Shown here piece by piece: positions 51,969 through 61,877 of a DNA stretch of 64,000 nt. The notes under the pieces were generated by a model. That model was not told the origin of the DNA. It worked only from the letters and a program-made list of their open reading frames with translations, and ran no database searches. Positions within the stretch are counted from its first letter, which is position 1; the number at the start of each line of letters is the position of its first letter. A program made the translations under genes and the position numbers. The stretch comes from Corynebacterium urealyticum DSM 7109. GTDB lineage: Bacteria; Actinomycetota; Actinomycetes; Mycobacteriales; Mycobacteriaceae. The stretch covers positions 1,922,001 through 1,986,000 of the forward strand of contig NC_010545.1 in NCBI RefSeq assembly GCF_000069945.1, read 5' to 3'.

Positions 51969-54482
51969 TTAGTTCTTCTCTTCGTCGGTGGGGTTGTTCC
52001 CCTCCGGGCCGGAGTGATGACGTCCACCCGGCTCGCCCCGGTCAGTTCCGTCGCCGTAGGCGCTGGTCCCTGGGTGCTGAGCGGGGTCGCGGCGGGCGTG
52101 GCGCCCGCCCGTGTAGGGCTCGGGCGTTGGGTTGCCCGACGCTGGGTTATTTGGCGCTGGGTTATCCGACGCTTGGTTGCCCGACGCTGGGGTGTTTTGC
52201 GTTGGGTTGCCGGACGCTGGGTTCTGCGGCGCCGAACGTTCTGGATCCTCCGCATCCGGGCCAGATACATGCGGTGCCGGCTCGCCGGCGGCCGGGGACT
52301 CCGAGACCCGCTCCCCTGCCTCGGTGACCGGACGGATCTGAGTGGTCGGGGCGTCGTCCGAGGTCCACGGGTTATCCGGGCGCTCGTGCTCCGGCAGCTC
52401 GAAACCGCGCTGCGGCTCCTGGTTGGCCTCCTGCTCACGCTCCAGCTGCTTGACCTGCTCCTGCTGTTCCTGCTTGCGCTTTTCGATGCGCGCACGGCGG
52501 GCAGCGGAGAAGTAATCCTTGCGCTTCGGCGGCTCCTCGCCGCGCTCCTTTGCCAGCTCGACCGGGGTCTTCACCGGCTCGCGGTAGTCCTTCGGACGGT
52601 CCAGATCCTGGCCCGGGAAGATCTCGGAGACCTCGCGCGGGGTGATGCCATCGAAAATGGCCTCCAAGTCCGGGCGGCGCAGCGTCTCCTTCTCGAGCAG
52701 CTTCTCCGCCAGCGTGTCCAGGTACTCCCGGTGCTCACGCAGCACCTCGTAGGCAATGTTCTGGGCCTTGTCCATGAGCATGCGGACGTCCTCGTCCACC
52801 AGCGCAGCGACCTTCTCGGAAGGGTGGAACTGGCCACCGCCGCCGCGGCCGACGAAGGGGTCGCCCTGCTCCTCGCCGAACTTCACGGCACCCACGCGCG
52901 GGCTCATGCCGTACTCGACGACCATGGCCTTGGCGATCTTCGTGGCCATCTCGATATCCGCGCTCGCACCGGTGGTCGGGTTACCGAAGACCAGCTCCTC
53001 GGCGGCACGGCCACCCATCGCGAAGACGAGGCGAGCAAAGAGCTCGGAGCGGTTGTACATGCCCTTGTCGTCTTCCGCGGCGGTCATCGCGTGTCCGCCG
53101 GTTCGCCCACGGGCCAGGATGGTGACCTTGTAGACCCGCTCGATGTCCTTCATCGCCCAGGCCGCCAGCGTGTGGCCGCCCTCGTGGTAGGCGGTGACCT
53201 TCTTCTCATGCTCGGAGATGATCTTCGAAGTGCGGCGCGGGCCACCCACGACGCGGTCGGTGGCTTCTTCCAGGGCATCCCCGGTGATGACGTTGCCGTC
53301 CACACGGGCGGTCAGCAGCGCGGCCTCGTTGAGAACATTCTCCAGGTCCGCGCCGGACATGCCAGCGGTGCGCTTGGCCAGGGAGGCCAGGTCGACGTCC
53401 GGTGCCAGCGGCTTGCCCTCAGCGTGGACTCGCAGGATCTGCTCGCGGCCCACCAGGTCCGGGTTGGTCACCGGGATCTGGCGGTCGAAGCGGCCCGGGC
53501 GCAGGAGTGCTGGGTCGAGCACGTCCGGGCGGTTCGTCGCGGCCATGAGGATCACGCCCTCGCGGCCGTTGAAGCCATCCATCTCCACGAGCAGCTGGTT
53601 CAGGGTCTGCTCGCGCTCGTCGTGGCCACCGCCCATGCCGGCGCCACGCTGGCGGCCGACGGCGTCGATCTCGTCGACGAAGATGATGCAGGGCGCGTTT
53701 TCCTTGGCCTGCTTGAACAGGTCGCGCACGCGGGAGGCACCGACACCGACGAACATTTCCACGAAGTCGGAGCCGGAGATGCTGTAGAACGGCACCCCGG
53801 ACTCACCGGCCACCGCGCGGGCCAGCAGCGTCTTACCTGTGCCGGGCGGGCCGTAGAGCAGCACGCCGCGCGGGATCTTCGCGCCGAGCTTCTCGTACTT
53901 CCCTGGGTTGGAGAGGAAGTCCCGGATCTCGTCGAGCTCCTCGACGGCCTCGTCCGCACCGGCGACGTCGTCGAAGCGGGTATCCGGGTTGTCCTTCTGC
54001 AGGTCCTTGGCGCGGGACTTGCCGAAGCCGAAGGGGCCCATGCCCCCGCCGCCCTGCATGCGGGTGAGCATGAAGAACAGCAGGCCGAAGATCAGCAGCA
54101 TCGGCAGGAGCATCATCAGCAGCCCGCCGATGAAGGAGTCCTGCGAGACGTGAGTGTCGAACTTCTCCGCCTCGGAGCCCTTCACCGCATCGAAGATCTG
54201 CTGGCTGGCTCGGGCCGGGTACTGGGTGGTGATCTGCTCGATCCCATCCTTGCCCTCGACCTCGATGGGCTTCTTCAGCTTCAGCTGGACCGTCTGTTCG
54301 CGGTCCTTGATCTCGGCTTCCTTGACGTTCTTGGCGTCGAGCTCCTTGATCGCGATGGAGGTATCGACCTTGTCGAAACCACGGTCGCTGTCCGTGAGCA
54401 CGCCAAAAGCGTAAATAGCGATGAGGGCGGCGGCGACAATCCCCGCGATCCTCAGGACCTTGTTCTTGTCCATATTTCCCAT
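51969..54482 (-). CDS. ftsH: ATP-dependent zinc metalloprotease FtsH
   Basis: FtsH degrades membrane and regulatory proteins (837 residues). Two transmembrane helices ([17 protein letters not shown] and [21 protein letters not shown]) flank an external domain. The AAA+ module has GPPGTGKT and [13 protein letters not shown]; the zinc site is HEGGH with the third ligand downstream. The cytoplasmic C-terminus beyond about residue 640 is long: a Lys/Glu/Gln coiled part, then Pro/Asn/Ser-rich sequence with a five-residue repeat (52119-52223). The gene precedes folE. Confidence 0.96.
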   Translation of the reverse strand: MGNMDKNKVLRIAGIVAAALIAIYAFGVLTDSDRGFDKVDTSIAIKELDAKNVKEAEIKDREQTVQLKLKKPIEVEGKDGIEQITTQYPARASQQIFDAVKGSEAEKFDTHVSQDSFIGGLLMMLLPMLLIFGLLFFMLTRMQGGGGMGPFGFGKSRAKDLQKDNPDTRFDDVAGADEAVEELDEIRDFLSNPGKYEKLGAKIPRGVLLYGPPGTGKTLLARAVAGESGVPFYSISGSDFVEMFVGVGASRVRDLFKQAKENAPCIIFVDEIDAVGRQRGAGMGGGHDEREQTLNQLLVEMDGFNGREGVILMAATNRPDVLDPALLRPGRFDRQIPVTNPDLVGREQILRVHAEGKPLAPDVDLASLAKRTAGMSGADLENVLNEAALLTARVDGNVITGDALEEATDRVVGGPRRTSKIISEHEKKVTAYHEGGHTLAAWAMKDIERVYKVTILARGRTGGHAMTAAEDDKGMYNRSELFARLVFAMGGRAAEELVFGNPTTGASADIEMATKIAKAMVVEYGMSPRVGAVKFGEEQGDPFVGRGGGGQFHPSEKVAALVDEDVRMLMDKAQNIAYEVLREHREYLDTLAEKLLEKETLRRPDLEAIFDGITPREVSEIFPGQDLDRPKDYREPVKTPVELAKERGEEPPKRKDYFSAARRARIEKRKQEQQEQVKQLEREQEANQEPQRGFELPEHERPDNPWTSDDAPTTQIRPVTEAGERVSESPAAGEPAPHVSGPDAEDPERSAPQNPASGNPTQNTPASGNQASDNPAPNNPASGNPTPEPYTGGRHARRDPAQHPGTSAYGDGTDRGEPGGRHHSGPEGNNPTDEEKN
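52119..52223 (-). repeat. 15-bp tandem repeat coding for a pentapeptide array in FtsH
   Basis: Seven consecutive five-residue units are encoded: [30 protein letters not shown] and NPTPE. At DNA level a GACGCTGGGTT-type word recurs in 15-base register. The array is in frame and lies in the disordered C-terminal tail, so changes in copy number would not break the protease. Confidence 0.8.
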
Positions 54483-54560
54483 CAGTTAGTTGTGCCCGCG
54501 CATTGTTTCGCCAGCGCTACTCGCGGACGTCCGGGCGCTGGCTGAAGGTGCGTGAACGCT

Positions 54561-55163
54561 CTATTCGTACACTTCCGGCTTCAGGGTGCCGACGAATGGC
54601 AGGTCGCGGTAGCGTTCGGCGAAGTCCAGGCCATAGCCCACCACGAACTCGTTCGGAATGTCGAATCCGACCTCAATGAGGTCCTCGATCTCGACCTTGA
54701 CGGCCTCTGGCTTGCGGAAGAGTGTCACGACGGACAAGGAGCGCGGCTTGCGGTTGGTGAGGTTCTTCATCAGCCAGGACAGGGTCAGGCCGGAGTCGAT
54801 GATGTCCTCGACGATCAGGACGTCGCGGCCCTCGATGTCGCGGTCCAGGTCCTTCATGATGCGGACGACGCCGGAGGAGCTGGTGGAGTTGCCGTAGGAG
54901 CTGACGGCCATGAACTCCAGCTGGTTCGGGATCTCCAGCTCGCGGGCGAAGTCGGTGATGAAGAAGACCGCACCCTTGAGCACGCAGACGAGGATGAGGT
55001 CCTCCGGGGCGTCGCGGTAGCGCTCGTCGATGGCGGCAGCGAGTTCGCGGATGCGGGAGTGGAGGGTGTCCTGGTCGATCAGGACGGCTTCCAGGTCGTC
55101 ACCGTAGGGGTGGGCCGGGATGTCGGTGCTCTTCTTGGTCCAAGTCGAGTTCTGATCAGTCAT
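54561..55163 (-). CDS. hpt: Hypoxanthine phosphoribosyltransferase
   Basis: Hpt salvages hypoxanthine and guanine to IMP and GMP with PRPP. The 200-residue protein has [38 protein letters not shown] (the PRPP motif, EDIIDSG) and the C-terminal [21 protein letters not shown]. The ATG overlaps the end of tilS by eight bases, so the two genes are coupled, as in other actinobacteria. Confidence 0.97.
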   Translation of the reverse strand: MTDQNSTWTKKSTDIPAHPYGDDLEAVLIDQDTLHSRIRELAAAIDERYRDAPEDLILVCVLKGAVFFITDFARELEIPNQLEFMAVSSYGNSTSSSGVVRIMKDLDRDIEGRDVLIVEDIIDSGLTLSWLMKNLTNRKPRSLSVVTLFRKPEAVKVEIEDLIEVGFDIPNEFVVGYGLDFAERYRDLPFVGTLKPEVYE

Positions 55164-56409
55164 GTGCTCGTCGATCCTTTGGGTGCTTGTGTGATTCTTC
55201 CGCCACGAGGCGCAGGACGCCGCCGCGCCGCGCCACCACCAGCCGGGTGCGGTGTTGCCCGGTGGGCGACACCTCCGCTGGTGGCGGGCTCGGCGGGTGG
55301 GCGCGGCCTCTGCCTAAAGCCTCATAACCGTTCATTGTATGCCACGGGACGGACACGCCGCCTTGCCCGGCCCAATCCGTGACGAGGGCGTCGATGCGGC
55401 TCAAGTGGGAGTAGGTCAACGGCCCGGTTTTTCCCGCGAGCCAATGGCGGATCACGCGGCGCCGGAGGGCGTCGGACAGCTCGGCGAGTGGGGCGCAGGC
55501 CAGCTCGGCGGTGGCGTGCGGACGATCCCCGGCGTGCTCACGGTTGTCGGCTTGCTCGTGACCCTCGGCGTGCCCGTGGCTGCCGGCTTCGGCGATAAGC
55601 CGGGTGTATTCCGCGTGGGCGGCGGCCTCCAGGTAGTCGGAATCCTCGCGCAGCAGCCGGGCGGTGCGGGTGAGGGAGTCGGCCACGCCGGGGCCGAGGA
55701 TCTCCTCCAGCAGGGGCAGCAGCTCCTGACGGACCCGCGATCGGCGAAAGCGGGGGCTGGCATTGTGCGGGTCAGACCAAAAGCTCAGCCCGGCGCGGTG
55801 GCACGTGGCCTCGGTGTCCTCTCGCGTGCTGTCCAGCAAGGGGCGGCCGAGCCACCCGGCCCCCGCAGCAATGGCCGGGTGCTCGTTGCCGGCCTGTTGC
55901 TCGCCATTATCCGAGCGCTGGTGGGTGGCCGTCGTGATGGGGCGCAGCCCGGCCAGCGCACCCGTCCCGGAACCACGGGCCAGGCCCAGCAACAACCCTT
56001 CCGCGTCATCGGAGGCGGTGTGCGCCACCAACAGTGGCCGCCCCGCAGCCGCGGCCCCGAGCGCGCGGTAGCGGGCCTCGCGGGCGGCGGCCTCATCTGC
56101 ACCCGGCCCGCCGGGGACATCGATGGTGAGGACCTGGGCCGGGATGCCGATCTCCTCACAGTTCTGCGCCGCGGTGGCGGCGACCTCGGCGGAACCTTCC
56201 TGCAGCTGGTGATCCACCACCAAGGCGCGGAAGCTCGCCCCCGGCAGGTCTTTCTTGGCGATCCCGGCGGCGGTATAGGCCAGCGCGAGGGAGTCCGCAC
56301 CCCCGGAAACCCCCAGGTAGACCGGCCCCTCGGCCAACTGCGCGGCGTGCTCCGGATGCGTTGTGCGCAGCCCAGCGAGCCAGGCGCGGAAGTCCGCTGC
56401 GGTGCTCAC
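55156..56409 (-). CDS. tilS: tRNA(Ile)-lysidine synthetase TilS
   Basis: TilS converts the wobble cytidine of tRNA-Ile(CAU) to lysidine, so AUA is read as isoleucine. The PP-loop is [16 protein letters not shown] near residue 35; VDHQLQEGS and [23 protein letters not shown] follow, and [17 protein letters not shown] completes the N-terminal domain. I chose GTG at 56409 because GGAGGAACACC precedes it and [11 protein letters not shown] is a normal start; the open frame upstream overlaps dacB's 3' side and is Arg-rich noise. It has 417 residues. Confidence 0.95.
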   Translation of the reverse strand: MSTAADFRAWLAGLRTTHPEHAAQLAEGPVYLGVSGGADSLALAYTAAGIAKKDLPGASFRALVVDHQLQEGSAEVAATAAQNCEEIGIPAQVLTIDVPGGPGADEAAAREARYRALGAAAAGRPLLVAHTASDDAEGLLLGLARGSGTGALAGLRPITTATHQRSDNGEQQAGNEHPAIAAGAGWLGRPLLDSTREDTEATCHRAGLSFWSDPHNASPRFRRSRVRQELLPLLEEILGPGVADSLTRTARLLREDSDYLEAAAHAEYTRLIAEAGSHGHAEGHEQADNREHAGDRPHATAELACAPLAELSDALRRRVIRHWLAGKTGPLTYSHLSRIDALVTDWAGQGGVSVPWHTMNGYEALGRGRAHPPSPPPAEVSPTGQHRTRLVVARRGGVLRLVAEESHKHPKDRRAHD

Positions 56410-56468
56410 GGTGTTCCTCCTCCCCAGGGCCTGGCCCCAGTCACCCTGCGTGGCCGTTGCCGAGAAAA

Positions 56469-57845
56469 CTAGAGCCGATACACGGCGGCGGCCAGCCGGT
56501 CGAGGGCTTCGCGCCCGTCGCCGACGTCGGCGGGAGTATTGGACAGGAAAGCGAAACTCAACGGGCGGCCGGACTTGGTGACCACCGTGCCGGCCAGGGC
56601 ATTGACCCCGTCGAGGAAGCCGGTTTTCGCGCGCACCCACCCGGCTGCGTCCTCGGCCCCGCTGCCCGCCAGGTAACGGTTGCGCAGCGCGCCCTCCGCA
56701 CCGGCGACCGGCAGGTCCTGCTGCAGGGCGTGCAGCTTCTTGCTGCCCAGCGCGGAGTTCAGGTTGTGGGCGCTCAGGCGGTTGTCCTCGCTCATGCCGG
56801 AGGTGTCGTGCAGCACCGCACCTTCGGTGTCCACGCCGTTGTCCTTCAGCACCTTGAGCACGCCCTCGGTCGCGCCCTTGAAGGTGCCCGGCAGGTCCTG
56901 GCTGATCGCCACCTCACGGCCGACGGCCTCTGCGAGCATGTTGTCCGAGTGCAGCATCATGTCCCGCAGTCGGGTACTCAGTGGCGCGGAGAGCACCTGC
57001 CCCAACGCTTCCTCAGCGGTTGGATGGGCCGGCCCCACGGGATCATCGGAAACCTCGAGCTTCAGTTTCTTGGACTTGAGCTTCTCCCCCAGCCCCATGT
57101 CCTCGGCGAGCGCCTGGGCCACGTCCCGGGCTGGGGTGTTGCTGCGGGCGGAGTAATTTTCCGTGGGGATGATGCGGCCGGCGTCGATCATCACGGAGTC
57201 CAGGAAGGTCACGTTGCCCATCCCGATCTCCACCAGGTCCCAACTCTTGTGGAAGGTGGACTTCTCCCGCATGGAGTTATCCACCGTGATCTTGGTGATC
57301 TTCTTCAGCTCCTCGGCCGGCAACGCTCGGCGAACCTGATCCGCCAGATCGCTGATGGCCGGGGCATCCGTAAAGAAGCCGGAGCCAGGCTTGCGGGCGA
57401 GGGTGATATCCCCCTCGCCCACGAGGATCAACTCGCCCGGGCCGCCCTTGACCACGGAGGTCGCCAGCCGGTCTTGCGGGCCCTTCGCCAGCAGGGCCGC
57501 GGCGGTGGTGTACACCTTCGTCGAGGAGGCCGGCACCAGGTGCTTGCCCTCATTGTTGGCGTAGATCACCTCGCCGGTTTCCAGGTCGGTGATCTCCGCG
57601 GATAGGCGCCCCAGCTGCCGGTCCTTCGCCGCCTTCTTCACCTCGGTCAAGTCCACCGGGGTGGCAGGCGGGCTGGCCTCAACCATCACTGGTTCGTCAG
57701 GACGGGGAAGCGCTGCGGGGGCGACGTCGTAATGGGGACGCTGGGAAAGAACCACCGTGCCAGCGATGATGGCGGCGGCGACCGCGAGGAACGCCACCAC
57801 CGCGAGGAGCCAGCGGCGGAAAGAGGACTTCTTCTCAGCTTCCAA
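56469..57845 (-). CDS. dacB: D-Ala-D-Ala carboxypeptidase/endopeptidase (PBP4, DacB)
   Basis: A class C penicillin-binding protein (458 residues) acting on peptidoglycan outside the membrane. An uncleaved signal anchor lies near residues 10-30 (WLLAVVAFLAVAAAIIAGTVV). The active-site motifs are SxxK in VPASSTKVYTT, SxN in MLHSDNMLAE and KTG in RAKTGFLDGVN. It lies upstream of tilS and is divergent from ppa. Confidence 0.95.
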   Translation of the reverse strand: MEAEKKSSFRRWLLAVVAFLAVAAAIIAGTVVLSQRPHYDVAPAALPRPDEPVMVEASPPATPVDLTEVKKAAKDRQLGRLSAEITDLETGEVIYANNEGKHLVPASSTKVYTTAAALLAKGPQDRLATSVVKGGPGELILVGEGDITLARKPGSGFFTDAPAISDLADQVRRALPAEELKKITKITVDNSMREKSTFHKSWDLVEIGMGNVTFLDSVMIDAGRIIPTENYSARSNTPARDVAQALAEDMGLGEKLKSKKLKLEVSDDPVGPAHPTAEEALGQVLSAPLSTRLRDMMLHSDNMLAEAVGREVAISQDLPGTFKGATEGVLKVLKDNGVDTEGAVLHDTSGMSEDNRLSAHNLNSALGSKKLHALQQDLPVAGAEGALRNRYLAGSGAEDAAGWVRAKTGFLDGVNALAGTVVTKSGRPLSFAFLSNTPADVGDGREALDRLAAAVYRL

Positions 57846-57988
57846 AATCTAAATCCTGACAATGTGTGGGCGGCAGGGGCGGTGGTTAGTAGGTTCCACC
57901 TTATCCTGCGACTAGGATGGGGCCTGCATGTACGTCAGGCGCCACGAGGCGCTGTAAACAGACACCGATTTTAAGGATGGCGCGAGTT

Positions 57989-58471
57989 ATGGCTCAGAGC
58001 ATCGAAGTCACCATCGAGATCCCGAAGGGTTCCCGCAACAAGTACGAGATCGACGAGGAGACCGGCAAGGTTCACCTGGACCGCTACCTCTTCACCCCGA
58101 TGGCGTACCCGGCTGACTACGGCTTCATCGACAACACCCTCGGCGAGGACGGCGACCCGCTGGACGCGCTGGTCATCCTGCCGGAGCCGCTGTTCCCAGG
58201 CGTGGTTGTCAAGGCCCGCCCGGTTGGTGTGTTCAAGATGACCGACGAGGCCGGTGGCGACGACAAGCTGCTCTGCGTGCTCGACGACCCGCGCTTCGAC
58301 CAGTACCAGGACGTGGACGACATCTCCCAGTTCACGAAGGACGAGATCGAGCACTTCTTCGTGCACTACAAGGACCTCGAGCCGGGCAAGGAGGCCCGCG
58401 GCGAGGGCTGGGGCACCGCTGCTGACGCGGAGAAGATCCTGGCCGACGCCATCGAGCGCGCCAAGAAGTAG
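57989..58471 (+). CDS. ppa: Inorganic pyrophosphatase
   Basis: Ppa hydrolyses pyrophosphate to pull biosynthetic reactions forward. The family I protein (160 residues) has [39 protein letters not shown] with the metal-binding Asp cluster, and KYDLEPGK-like [14 protein letters not shown] at the end. I chose ATG at 57989 ([11 protein letters not shown]), like the C. glutamicum start; ATG at 57977 is also in frame. Followed by a terminator at 58504. Confidence 0.96.
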   Translation: MAQSIEVTIEIPKGSRNKYEIDEETGKVHLDRYLFTPMAYPADYGFIDNTLGEDGDPLDALVILPEPLFPGVVVKARPVGVFKMTDEAGGDDKLLCVLDDPRFDQYQDVDDISQFTKDEIEHFFVHYKDLEPGKEARGEGWGTAADAEKILADAIERAKK

Positions 58472-58503
58472 AAGGCTTTAGGCTTTTAGGCTTCTTGGGG
58501 CTC

Positions 58504-58538
58504 AGCGCCCGCTCCCCTGCTGTGGGGTGGGCGCTTTT
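58504..58538 (+). terminator. Terminator after ppa
   Basis: AGCGCCC pairs with GGGCGCT, with an inner CCCC/GGGG stem, and is followed by TTT. Confidence 0.85.
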
Positions 58539-58656
58539 GCATGTGTGGGCGGAAATGAAATTCTGTGGCGAGCTCGGGACATTTCACGAACGAGCCCCTG
58601 AACAACTGAGGCTTAAAATACATTAGTTTTCAACTCAGTGAACGGAGCGACCCAAT

Positions 58657-59424
58657 TTGTCTACGTCGTGGAAGAACTTATCGCGCCATCAGGCTCACTG
58701 CATATGGGAAGCACTACCTGTGGCGAGAAGGGAAACCTACCTCAGGATCGCAGAGCAACATGGCGCTTGTGACACCCAAGCGATACTGCTGGCGATGCAG
58801 CTCTACGTCTGGAATGGCGATCTCGCAGCAGCGGTCGACCGCGCGACAGGAGAGGTAGAGGTCTATCTACGCAACTTCATTGACAAGAGCTTTTCTCAAT
58901 GGAACGAGAGCTCAGTCGCTGGCACGCATGAATGGCTGACCCAGCCTGCCTCGCCATTAACAAAACTCGTGAACACCAGTAGAGGGTCTATTTTGAGCCT
59001 TGCCCACACCGATACAGTTCGCGGGAAGCCCACCCATCATGATTACGTAGCTGGCCTCTCATTTGGAACGTGGGTACACTTGCTCCCCCGACCACATGCG
59101 GGGTCAAAGAACGCCCACGTTCGACTCTGGAGAGAAGCCCTCGAGCCAAAGCTTGGCACATCGGATCGCGTCAATTTCCAACGTCAGGCGATGCGCATCA
59201 AGGATATGAGAAATCGCGCAACCCATAGGCGACCCCTAGTTAAAGACATCAAGAGCCTAAGCCAGGTACACCGCGACTCAGTCGAGATCTTGCGGGCCAT
59301 CGACCATGACTTAGGCGAATGGTTCCGAATTCAAAAATGGATTCCGGTAGTCCTCAACGATTCCGGGTTAAACGACAAAATGTGTGTCCGGATTCGTCGA
59401 TTTGTTTGGGTTGATCAGGGGTAA
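58657..59424 (+). CDS. Abi-like HEPN-domain protein, C-terminus replaced by IS sequence
   Basis: A 255-residue helical protein related to the Abi family (abortive-infection type, PF07751-like). Family landmarks in order are LYVWNGDLAAAVDRATGEVE, EVYLRNFIDKSF, DYVAGLSFGTWVHLL, LWREALEPKL and MRNRATHRRP. R185-N-R-A-T-H190 is an R-X4-H HEPN motif, the ribonuclease active-site signature. The start is TTG at 58657 with GGAG upstream. Codon use is clearly more AT-rich than its neighbours, a sign of transfer. An IS1249-type element inserted after codon Ser236. The native end would be PLTQIER and a stop at 60778-60780; now 19 IS-encoded residues follow. The catalytic part is intact, so it may still work as a phage-defence or toxin-like RNase. 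That role is inferred. Confidence 0.8.
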   Translation: MSTSWKNLSRHQAHCIWEALPVARRETYLRIAEQHGACDTQAILLAMQLYVWNGDLAAAVDRATGEVEVYLRNFIDKSFSQWNESSVAGTHEWLTQPASPLTKLVNTSRGSILSLAHTDTVRGKPTHHDYVAGLSFGTWVHLLPRPHAGSKNAHVRLWREALEPKLGTSDRVNFQRQAMRIKDMRNRATHRRPLVKDIKSLSQVHRDSVEILRAIDHDLGEWFRIQKWIPVVLNDSGLNDKMCVRIRRFVWVDQG

Positions 59425-60748
59425 TCCGGAAAGTATATGCTCCTAGAGCATATATCCGCCCCGGGGCGGCGAAATACCGGGTGTGACAGCAGCGTGTGGT
59501 AGGAGCTGGTGTTGGCATTGATCAATGCCGAAGAACAGACCACGCTGCCACTGCGGCGGCGAGATGAAACGCAACGGTAAGACCTCCGCCAACCGCACCC
59601 GGTGGCGGTGCAAAATCTGCGGCGCTTCCACCACCAAGCAGCGCCCCGATATCACCAACTCCGCAGCCTTCGCAGCATTTATCACCCACCTCACAACCGG
59701 TGCGAGCTTGGAAACCGCTGCCGCCGAAGCAGGGTGTCATCCGCGTACCCTGCAACGCCGGTTTGAACACTTCTGGCTAGTTGATGTCCCCGATCCCACG
59801 ATCGGCCACGAAGGCCGGGTCTACGACCAGGTCTTTCTTGACGGCACCTACACCGCCGGCGGATGCTTGATTGTTGCCGCCACCTTGGATCACGTCATCG
59901 CTTGGCACTGGTGCACACGTGAGACCACCCGCGACTACCAAAGGCTCCTCGAACGTATCCCCGCGCCCCTGATCGCTGTCATCGACGGCGGCCAAGGCGC
60001 TGCCAGCGCAATCAAGACATGCTGGCCTGCAACGAAAGTGCAGCGCTGCCTCGTTCACGCCCAACGCGTGGTGCGTCGGCACACCACCTCACGCCCCCGC
60101 ACCGATGCAGGACGAGCGATTTACCAGCTCGCGCTCAACCTCACGAAGATCACCGCTCTTGACGAGGCAGCCGAGTGGGGTGCACAACTGCACGAATACG
60201 GCACTATCTACCGCGACTGGATGAACCAGAAAACGTTCACAACCGACCCAGCGACACGGCAACGCACCTGGTCATGGACGCATGAACGCACCCGCAAGGC
60301 CTACAACAGCCTCAACCACCTATGGCGCAACCAGCTGTTATTTGTCTATCTCGACCCACCTGACGGTGTCCTCGATGTCAGCCGGATCAAATCCACCACC
60401 AACAGCCTGGAAGGCGGCATCAACGCCCAGTTGAAACTGCTTGCCCGCACCCACCGCGGCAGATCCGGTGAACACCAACGCCGGATGCTGGATTGGTGGC
60501 TGTACCTGCAAACGGAACTGCCTGACGACCCCGTTGAGATCGCCAGGCAGTCCAACTGGGGCCAGGACCAACTCGCCAAAGTATCCACCCTGACCCACAA
60601 CGAGAACCAAGCCGACCACGAAACCGGACGACCAGCCCTCTACGACAACGCTATCGACACCGACTACACACACTCAATCGGCATCCAAAAAGGCCACATC
60701 TAACCCCGCGACACGCCGGAGTCAGACACACATTTTGTCGTTTAACCC
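59365..60748 (+). mobile_element. IS1249-type insertion sequence (IS256 family), copy 2, 1384 bp
   Basis: Inverted repeats of 26 bp at 59365-59390 and 60723-60748 match at 25 of 26 positions. They start GGGTTAAACGACA and contain TGTGTGTC. The 8-bp sequence ACGATTCC flanks both ends (59357-59364 and 60749-60756), a perfect target duplication. One intact transposase gene lies within. The element differs in sequence from copy 1 at 1834-3239, so the two are separate arrivals rather than one duplicated copy. It sits inside the last codons of the Abi-like gene. Confidence 0.97.
59525..60703 (+). CDS. IS1249-type transposase
   Basis: A 392-residue transposase starting MPKNRPRCHCGGEMKRNG, with a zinc-ribbon-like set ending in CKICGAS. 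The catalytic acids are in VFLDGTYTAGGC (Asp), AVIDGGQGAAS (Asp) and TNSLEGGIN (Glu). The C-terminal segment RQSNWGQDQLAKVSTLTHNE and final IGIQKGHI match the corresponding parts of copy 1. The frame is complete and shows no damage, so the element may still be active. Confidence 0.95.
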   Translation: MPKNRPRCHCGGEMKRNGKTSANRTRWRCKICGASTTKQRPDITNSAAFAAFITHLTTGASLETAAAEAGCHPRTLQRRFEHFWLVDVPDPTIGHEGRVYDQVFLDGTYTAGGCLIVAATLDHVIAWHWCTRETTRDYQRLLERIPAPLIAVIDGGQGAASAIKTCWPATKVQRCLVHAQRVVRRHTTSRPRTDAGRAIYQLALNLTKITALDEAAEWGAQLHEYGTIYRDWMNQKTFTTDPATRQRTWSWTHERTRKAYNSLNHLWRNQLLFVYLDPPDGVLDVSRIKSTTNSLEGGINAQLKLLARTHRGRSGEHQRRMLDWWLYLQTELPDDPVEIARQSNWGQDQLAKVSTLTHNENQADHETGRPALYDNAIDTDYTHSIGIQKGHI

Positions 60749-60779
60749 ACGATTCCCCGTTAACGCAGATAGAAAGATA

Positions 60780-60802
60780 GCCCCCAGCTTCATGCTGGGG
60801 GC
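60780..60802. terminator. Hairpin at the original end of the Abi-like gene
   Basis: The perfect 9-bp stem GCCCCCAGC / GCTGGGGGC with a TTCAT loop begins at the last base of the displaced Abi stop codon. It was probably that gene's terminator, now cut off by the insertion. The rest of the gap to 60984 shows no gene. Confidence 0.6.
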
Positions 60803-60984
60803 CAGAGCTTATTTGCCTTTTGGGGCTTGATGTCTCACAGCGTAGCACGCCGGGGCACAGAATGTCATCCGACATGACACTTTCCAGCCCCGACCCCGGA
60901 AACGTGAAGATACGCCTCACACTGGGTCACATCCCCGCCCCGCAGCCGTGGGGTAGCCGGGGTGTGGCTAGTAGCATGGCGGGC

Positions 60985-61311
60985 ATGAGTGACTTTGAAT
61001 CCATGAGAGCAGAAGACGTCCCAGAGGACGTCCAGTTGGTGGACGTCCGCGAGGCCAATGAGTTCGCGGAGTGGCACGCCAAGGGCGCCGAGAACCTCCC
61101 GCTGTCCGAGCTGCAGCTGCGCTACGGCGAGCTGGACCTGGACCAGGACCTGTACATCATCTGCCTGTCGGGTGGCCGCTCGGCGAAGGCCTGCCAGTGG
61201 CTGGAGCTCAACGGAATTGACGCGATCAACGTGTCCAATGGCTCCATCGGCTGGCGAGATGCCGGCCGCACGATCATCGTCAACGGCGAGGAGACCACGA
61301 ACCCGGCCTAA
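60985..61311 (+). CDS. Rhodanese-like sulphurtransferase
   Basis: A single-domain rhodanese (108 residues), cytoplasmic, that can carry a persulphide sulphur. VQLVDVREANEFAEWHAKGA is the CH2A-like motif, and the active-site loop is IICLSGGRSAKACQW with the catalytic Cys. I chose ATG at 60985 (MSDFESMRAEDV); ATG at 60976 is possible. The open frame upstream to 60820 is not coding. Substrate unknown. Confidence 0.9.
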   Translation: MSDFESMRAEDVPEDVQLVDVREANEFAEWHAKGAENLPLSELQLRYGELDLDQDLYIICLSGGRSAKACQWLELNGIDAINVSNGSIGWRDAGRTIIVNGEETTNPA

Positions 61312-61340
61312 GCGCTGGGACGGCGTACGCTCCCCCCATT

Positions 61341-61384
61341 ACTCCCGCTGCGGGTGGCTTTCAGCCACCGGTGGCGGGAGTTTC
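61341..61384 (+). terminator. Terminator after the rhodanese gene
   Basis: Nested stems ACTCCCGC / GCGGGAGT and GGTGGCT / AGCCACC with a TTC loop, followed by TTTCGTT. Confidence 0.82.
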
Positions 61385-61495
61385 GTTATCCAAAATTCAC
61401 TTTAGATTTCCCGCCAAAAGCTTCTTTTACACTGCTGGCGAGGCTAACGTCGAAGGGACAAGGCCCTGATCGACAGAGCTAAAGGTTGTATCACC

Positions 61496-61753
61496 ATGAA
61501 GAAACATGCATTCATCACAGTCCTCGCGGTGGTTGCCGTCGCCGCCTTCATCTACCTCCTTGCCGCACCACCAGCGGAGTTCACGGCGCTGGAGGGCAGC
61601 ACCCAGCTCATCATCCTGATCGTCCTGTTCATGGTCGCGGAGTTCCCGATCACCATCCTGCTGATCGAAAAGTTCGTGCGAGGCAACCGCGAAGAAGCTG
61701 CGAAACAACAGCGCACCCCGAGCTCGGATCACCTCCCCCGCCCGACTCTCTAA
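61496..61753 (+). CDS. Small two-helix membrane protein, unknown
   Basis: An 85-residue protein with two hydrophobic helices (FITVLAVVAVAAFIYLLAA and STQLIILIVLFMVAEFPITI) and a basic, Pro-ending C-terminus. An AT-rich promoter-like stretch precedes it (61385-61440). I do not recognise a family. Confidence 0.65.
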   Translation: MKKHAFITVLAVVAVAAFIYLLAAPPAEFTALEGSTQLIILIVLFMVAEFPITILLIEKFVRGNREEAAKQQRTPSSDHLPRPTL

Positions 61754-61877
61754 GGCCCAGCCTTCGCCTGGGCAGCACGCCCCGGCGCGGGCGCACCCCT
61801 GAGCCCCCACGCGGCGCCCCGCGCGCCGCAACCCCTCACGGACGCACCGTCGCGCCGTCGCGCCGCGCTCCGCACAG

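Noticed and set aside
52119-52223. Possible CRISPR or intergenic repeat
   Set aside because: The repeat is coding, in frame in ftsH, with a 15-bp period.
51933-54545. 870-residue open frame on the plus strand
   Set aside because: It is the antisense of ftsH, with Leu/Val/Asp/His-rich noise and no recognisable domain.
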